This document shows, in pieces, positions 41,992 to 45,141 of a stretch of 45,141 bases of DNA; the stretch's first letter is position 1; the number at the start of each line of letters is the position of its first letter. Position numbers and translations under genes: made by a program. This DNA is from an uncultured Oscillospiraceae bacterium. GTDB taxonomy: Bacteria; Bacillota; Clostridia; Oscillospirales; Ruminococcaceae. Location of the stretch: NCBI GenBank assembly GCA_904384225.1, contig CAJFJV010000013.1:1-45141 (forward strand), read 5' to 3'. The notes under the pieces are model-generated. The model saw only the letters and a program-made list of their open reading frames with translations, was not told the DNA's origin and made no database searches.

Positions 41992-43482
41992 TTAGCTTTC
42001 TGAACTCGTATGCGACTGTTCTTCCAATGTGATGGCAGCCGTACCGGTCCTTCCGTCACGGACAATGGTAATCTGTACCTGATCGCCCACACTGTATTCA
42101 TCCAGCGCGGTGGTAATATCTGAGGTACTGGATACTTCCTTGTCGCCGATCGCCGTAATCCGATCCCCGGCCTGCAGCCCGGCTTTTTCCGCATTCGAGC
42201 CTTCATTGACGCTTAAAATGTATACACCGAGTGTATCAACGCGGTACATCATCGCCGTCTGGGCATCCGTAATATCGACAACGCTCAATCCAAGCGAAAC
42301 GCGTCCTGGGACATAGCCGTTCTGGATAATGGCGTCTACCACTTCCTTTACCGTATCGGATGGGATTGCAAACCCAAGCCCTTCTACATTATCACCACTT
42401 GATTTTGCATTGATGATACCGACCAGCTCGCCGTTTGCATTAAAAAGCCCGCCGCCGGAATTTCCGGGGTTTACAGCCGCATCTGTCTGTAAAAGCGCCA
42501 TAGTGTGCCCATCTACAGTAATTTCGCGATCCAAAGCACTAATAATGCCGCTGGTTACGCTGCCGCCCAGTTGCCCTAAAGGATTACCGATAACAATTGC
42601 CTGCTCGCCTACTTTTAAATCTGAAGAAGAACCGAATACAGCCGGCTGAAGCCCGGAAGCATCAATTTTCAAAACGGCAAGATCGGTTTTTTCATCTGTA
42701 CCAACCAGCGTCGCATCATACTGCGTCCCGTCACGCAGCGTAACGGTGATCCTGCTGGAATCTTCTATCACATGATTATTTGTTACGATATATCCGTCTG
42801 CTGTTACGATTACACCGCTGCCGGCGCCTGTCAGGATCTGCTGTTCAAAAAAACTTCCCGTCGTGACGCTTTCCGTTGTAATTTCAACAACGCTGTTCGC
42901 AACCAGCTCGGTTACTTCGCTCGTAGTTGTAGCAGCAGTCGAACTTCCGTCGCCTGTTTGCAGCACACTGTCGCCCGAACTGCTTTCACTTCCCGAGCTG
43001 CCGCTCGCATTATTGAAAAACGGCAGTCCGTTTTGTGCAACGGCAAAGCCTGCAGCCCCGCCTGCAAAGCTAAACAGGAATGCGCAGGCAATTACCAGAG
43101 CAAGCCACGCACCGTGGTGCGGCTTCTTTTCCTTTTTGGCTTTTGCTTTTCGCTTTTGGGGCGTATAGGGCGGATACGGCGTCTCTTGTGTTCCATAATA
43201 GGGGTAACTTGCATCCGCCTGTGTCCCAAATCCGGTTGGATCGGTATAAGCGTCTGCGGATGGTATGGATTCTGCACTGTTCAGATCAGGTGCATCCGCA
43301 GGAACAGACCCGTCTGTATATGGGCTGCCAGCTGCCGTATCCGAAGAAGCGGCGGCGACCCCATCATCCGCCTTTTCCCATGTTCCGTGATCCGTTGCAG
43401 CGTTATCCGCTTGAAATGCATTTTCCTTTTTAGGATCCATATTTTGTATATCCGATGGATTAAATCCGTTTTGTTCTGTCAT
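41992..43482 (-). CDS. htrA: HtrA-family trypsin-like serine protease with PDZ domain
   Basis: The protease degrades misfolded envelope proteins. The 496-residue protein has a long acidic, low-complexity cytoplasmic tail (1-120, ending in a lysine-rich block), one membrane helix (about 125-148), a Ser-rich linker, and the protease domain with His237 (TNNHVI), Asp267 (KTDLAV) and Ser342 (GNSGGG). One PDZ domain follows (about 395-485). It is anchored facing the outside. GAGGAGG precedes the ATG. The promoter is not clear; TACACTATAG near 43510 may be a -10. Confidence 0.95.
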   Translation of the reverse strand: MTEQNGFNPSDIQNMDPKKENAFQADNAATDHGTWEKADDGVAAASSDTAAGSPYTDGSVPADAPDLNSAESIPSADAYTDPTGFGTQADASYPYYGTQETPYPPYTPQKRKAKAKKEKKPHHGAWLALVIACAFLFSFAGGAAGFAVAQNGLPFFNNASGSSGSESSSGDSVLQTGDGSSTAATTTSEVTELVANSVVEITTESVTTGSFFEQQILTGAGSGVIVTADGYIVTNNHVIEDSSRITVTLRDGTQYDATLVGTDEKTDLAVLKIDASGLQPAVFGSSSDLKVGEQAIVIGNPLGQLGGSVTSGIISALDREITVDGHTMALLQTDAAVNPGNSGGGLFNANGELVGIINAKSSGDNVEGLGFAIPSDTVKEVVDAIIQNGYVPGRVSLGLSVVDITDAQTAMMYRVDTLGVYILSVNEGSNAEKAGLQAGDRITAIGDKEVSSTSDITTALDEYSVGDQVQITIVRDGRTGTAAITLEEQSHTSSES

Positions 43483-43608
43483 GATGTAAAACCTCCTCGT
43501 TTGAATTGTCTATAGTGTACCATTCGATTTTGAAAAATATGTAGTGGAGACATGGGAAAGCCGTGAAACAAATGTGATAAATTTTTGTAAGCTGCGTTTT
43601 TAAGGGGC

Positions 43609-43637
43609 TTGACACACAAAAAGGCGCATGATACCAT
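43609..43637 (+). promoter_or_regulatory. sigma-A-type promoter of the fruK-like gene
   Basis: TTGACA (43609-43614), a 17-bp spacer and TACCAT (43632-43637). The predicted transcript starts about 14 nt before the ATG, just in front of AAGGAGG. Confidence 0.65.
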
Positions 43638-43657
43638 AGCCTTCAAGGAGGGATCAC

Positions 43658-44578
43658 ATGATCTATACCGTTACATTAAATCCATCTCTCGATTATTGTT
43701 TACAGTTAAAGCGTTTCTGTCCCGGAACGGTTAACCGCACGGAAAAGGAGGCCGTATATCCCGGCGGAAAAGGGATCAACGTGTCTATTGTGCTGAAAAA
43801 CCTTGGATTCCCCTCCAAACTGTTAGGATTCTGTGCCGGTTTCACCGGATCTGAGATATGCCGCCTGCTGCAGCAGTATGGCTGCAGCTGTTCGTTTATT
43901 CAAGCTAAAAACGGTTTTTCGCGCATCAATGTTAAAATCAAAGCAGATGAGGAAAGTGAATTAAACGGCAGCGGCCCCGTTTTGACCCAAGAGGAAGTAT
44001 CCCAGCTGTTCTGCCAGCTTAGCCAGCTGCAGGCAGGTGATATTCTGGTACTGGCAGGCAGTATCCCCGCTTCCCTCTCTCAAGATATTTATGAAAAAAT
44101 ATTAAAACAGCTTTCAAATAAGAGTATCCTTTTTGTTGTCGACACATATGGGGAGTTGCTGTCCCGCACACTTTTCTACCGCCCCTTCCTGATTAAACCG
44201 AACCACCATGAATTAGGCGCTCTATTCCATACCGAAATCACTTCATGCCAAGAGGCGGTTTCTTATGCAAAAAAATTACAAAGGGACGGCGCGCGCAACG
44301 TACTGGTCTCTTTGGCACAGCAGGGTGCTGTTTTTATCGGTGAGAACGGAGAAATATGGAAGAGCGCTGCGCCGCACGGCGGCCTCATCAACTCTGTAGG
44401 GGCCGGCGACTCCATGGTAGCGGGCTTTCTTGCAGGATATCTAAAATATAAAAATTACAAGGAGGCGCTTCGCTTAGGCGTTGCGGCAGGCTCTGCCACC
44501 GCTTTTTCCGAATGGCTGGCTCCGCATGCAAAAATTGAGGCGCTTTTTGCCCAAATAGATGTTCAAGCTTTTTTATAA
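43658..44578 (+). CDS. fruK: 1-phosphofructokinase family sugar kinase (PfkB)
   Basis: The 306-residue PfkB kinase has VTLNPSLDY at the N-terminus, the substrate loop GGKGIN (36-41) and GAGD with catalytic Asp251. These match the FruK/LacC branch, which phosphorylates fructose 1-phosphate or tagatose 6-phosphate. No fruR or fruA gene is adjacent, so the exact substrate is unsure. AAGGAGG precedes the ATG. A weak hairpin (near 44593-44625) may terminate it. Confidence 0.85.
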   Translation: MIYTVTLNPSLDYCLQLKRFCPGTVNRTEKEAVYPGGKGINVSIVLKNLGFPSKLLGFCAGFTGSEICRLLQQYGCSCSFIQAKNGFSRINVKIKADEESELNGSGPVLTQEEVSQLFCQLSQLQAGDILVLAGSIPASLSQDIYEKILKQLSNKSILFVVDTYGELLSRTLFYRPFLIKPNHHELGALFHTEITSCQEAVSYAKKLQRDGARNVLVSLAQQGAVFIGENGEIWKSAAPHGGLINSVGAGDSMVAGFLAGYLKYKNYKEALRLGVAAGSATAFSEWLAPHAKIEALFAQIDVQAFL

Positions 44579-44804
44579 ACCGGCAAAAGGGATGGGGTGC
44601 TGTAAAGAGCGCACAGCCGCATCCACTGATTTTTCTATCTTGAAGATATCCTAATCCGGCCCAGATACGCACCATAAACCGCCGGATTGAACAGCCGGCC
44701 GGGTATCTCCCTGCCCTTATACATTCCGCACAATACTATCGCAACCGGCTTATTCTCTTTCATGCAAGCTCGTTTCTGCCGCTATAAAGGCTATAAGGCG
44801 GCGT

Positions 44805-45141
44805 TTATGGCCTAAGCCGAAACGTCTTTGGAGCGAATTTGTAAACCAAGATACTTGCCATAACGCTGTAGAGCATACAGAACACAATTGTCATGATCCC
44901 AAAGAGCATAATCGGCATACGAAGCTGCATCAAAGCAAAACAGACGAAATAGGTTACGGTCAGAACAATACGGTATGTTCCGCTTTTCAATTCCGTTCCA
45001 GCGTTATACGGCTGGAACAGATAATAGATCGTAAGGTAATGGATCGAGAAAAACAGGCTCATACACAGGATGGAAACAACCAGCACTACATAGTTCAGCG
45101 GATTGTCCGTCCCTCCGGTGGCAAACAGGATCAGCGCCAGT
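44805..45141 (-). CDS. partial membrane protein, C-terminal part only
   Basis: The reading frame continues through the right edge of the window, so the start is missing; the visible part has about 112 residues. It has three hydrophobic helices and a basic C-terminal tail (KFAPKTFRLRP). No motif allows a family call; it could be a transporter permease or a sensor membrane domain. The gap to fruK (44579-44804) shows nothing further except weak hairpins. Confidence 0.55.
   Translation of the reverse strand, partial: LALILFATGGTDNPLNYVVLVVSILCMSLFFSIHYLTIYYLFQPYNAGTELKSGTYRIVLTVTYFVCFALMQLRMPIMLFGIMTIVFCMLYSVMASILVYKFAPKTFRLRP

Noticed and set aside
42772-43515. Long open frame of 247 codons on the strand opposite htrA
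   Set aside because: It is a frame shadow of the low-complexity htrA N-terminus and has no ribosome site or family.
43505-43520. TACACTATAGACA near htrA identical to the -10 region of the speD promoter
   Set aside because: No matching -35 at proper spacing; a shared short string is not evidence of co-regulation.
1-45141. CRISPR arrays, insertion sequences, prophage or attachment sites
   Set aside because: No regularly spaced repeats, transposase, integrase or terminal inverted repeats were found by eye.

Overview
The window reads as a chromosomal segment of an endospore-lineage member of Clostridia (Bacillota) with intermediate GC. The reasons are the complete spoIIIAA-AH operon, a Bacillus/Clostridium-type gene order (spoIIIA, asp23, nusB, xseA, xseB, ispA, dxs, tlyA, argR, recN), strong GGAGG ribosome binding sites, several TTG/GTG starts and sigma-A-type promoters. 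I cannot name the genus. No phage, insertion sequence, CRISPR array or rRNA operon was seen.

Layout. (1) 127-7107, + strand: a polyamine operon: speD, a speA-type decarboxylase, speE, speB, carboxy(nor)spermidine dehydrogenase and nspC. It has a good promoter and a leader of about 440 nt that ends in a strong intrinsic terminator just before speD. (2) 7246-8744, - strand: an AadA-like nucleotidyltransferase and a TRIC/UPF0126 membrane protein with a frameshift at an A7 run. (3) 8786-18952, - strand: a long housekeeping operon from asp23 and nusB through a Kae1/TsaD-like protein, xseA, xseB, ispA, a DivPAP protein, dxs, tlyA, nadK and argR to recN. (4) 19088-23996, - strand: spoIIIAA-AH behind a near-consensus sigma-E promoter and ended by a terminator. 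(5) 24130-30497: a DUF2238-type membrane protein, rmuC (-), then tsaE-tsaB-rpiB-upp and an FAD oxidoreductase on +. (6) 30531-32364, - strand: a NagZ-like lipoprotein, tRNA-Pro(GGG) with its own consensus promoter and terminator, and a small Cys-rich protein. (7) 32580-36487, + strand: a YfcE-like phosphodiesterase, a structured 350-nt gap, and an NYN/LOTUS protein, DEAD-box helicase and mutY in one run. (8) 36587-41837, + strand: adenine deaminase, a Qnr-like pentapeptide repeat protein, a PAT-like acetyltransferase and a GH36 alpha-galactosidase. (9) 41992-45141: an HtrA protease (-), a fruK-type sugar kinase (+) and the C-terminal end of a membrane protein (-).

How the genes work together. 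The polyamine operon can make agmatine and putrescine from arginine (SpeA, SpeB). It then encodes two separate ways to add an aminopropyl group: AdoMet-dependent (SpeD, SpeE) and aspartate-semialdehyde-dependent (CASDH, CASDC). Having both in one operon behind an attenuator-like leader is the most interesting feature here: it suggests either a redundant spermidine supply or a sequential route to a longer polyamine, under RNA-level control. The other notable signals are the frameshifted TRIC gene with a slippery A7, a Kae1-like gene sitting where Bacillus has folD, the structured gap before the NYN gene, and three resistance-family homologues (AadA-like, Qnr-like, PAT-like) in chromosomal context without mobile elements.
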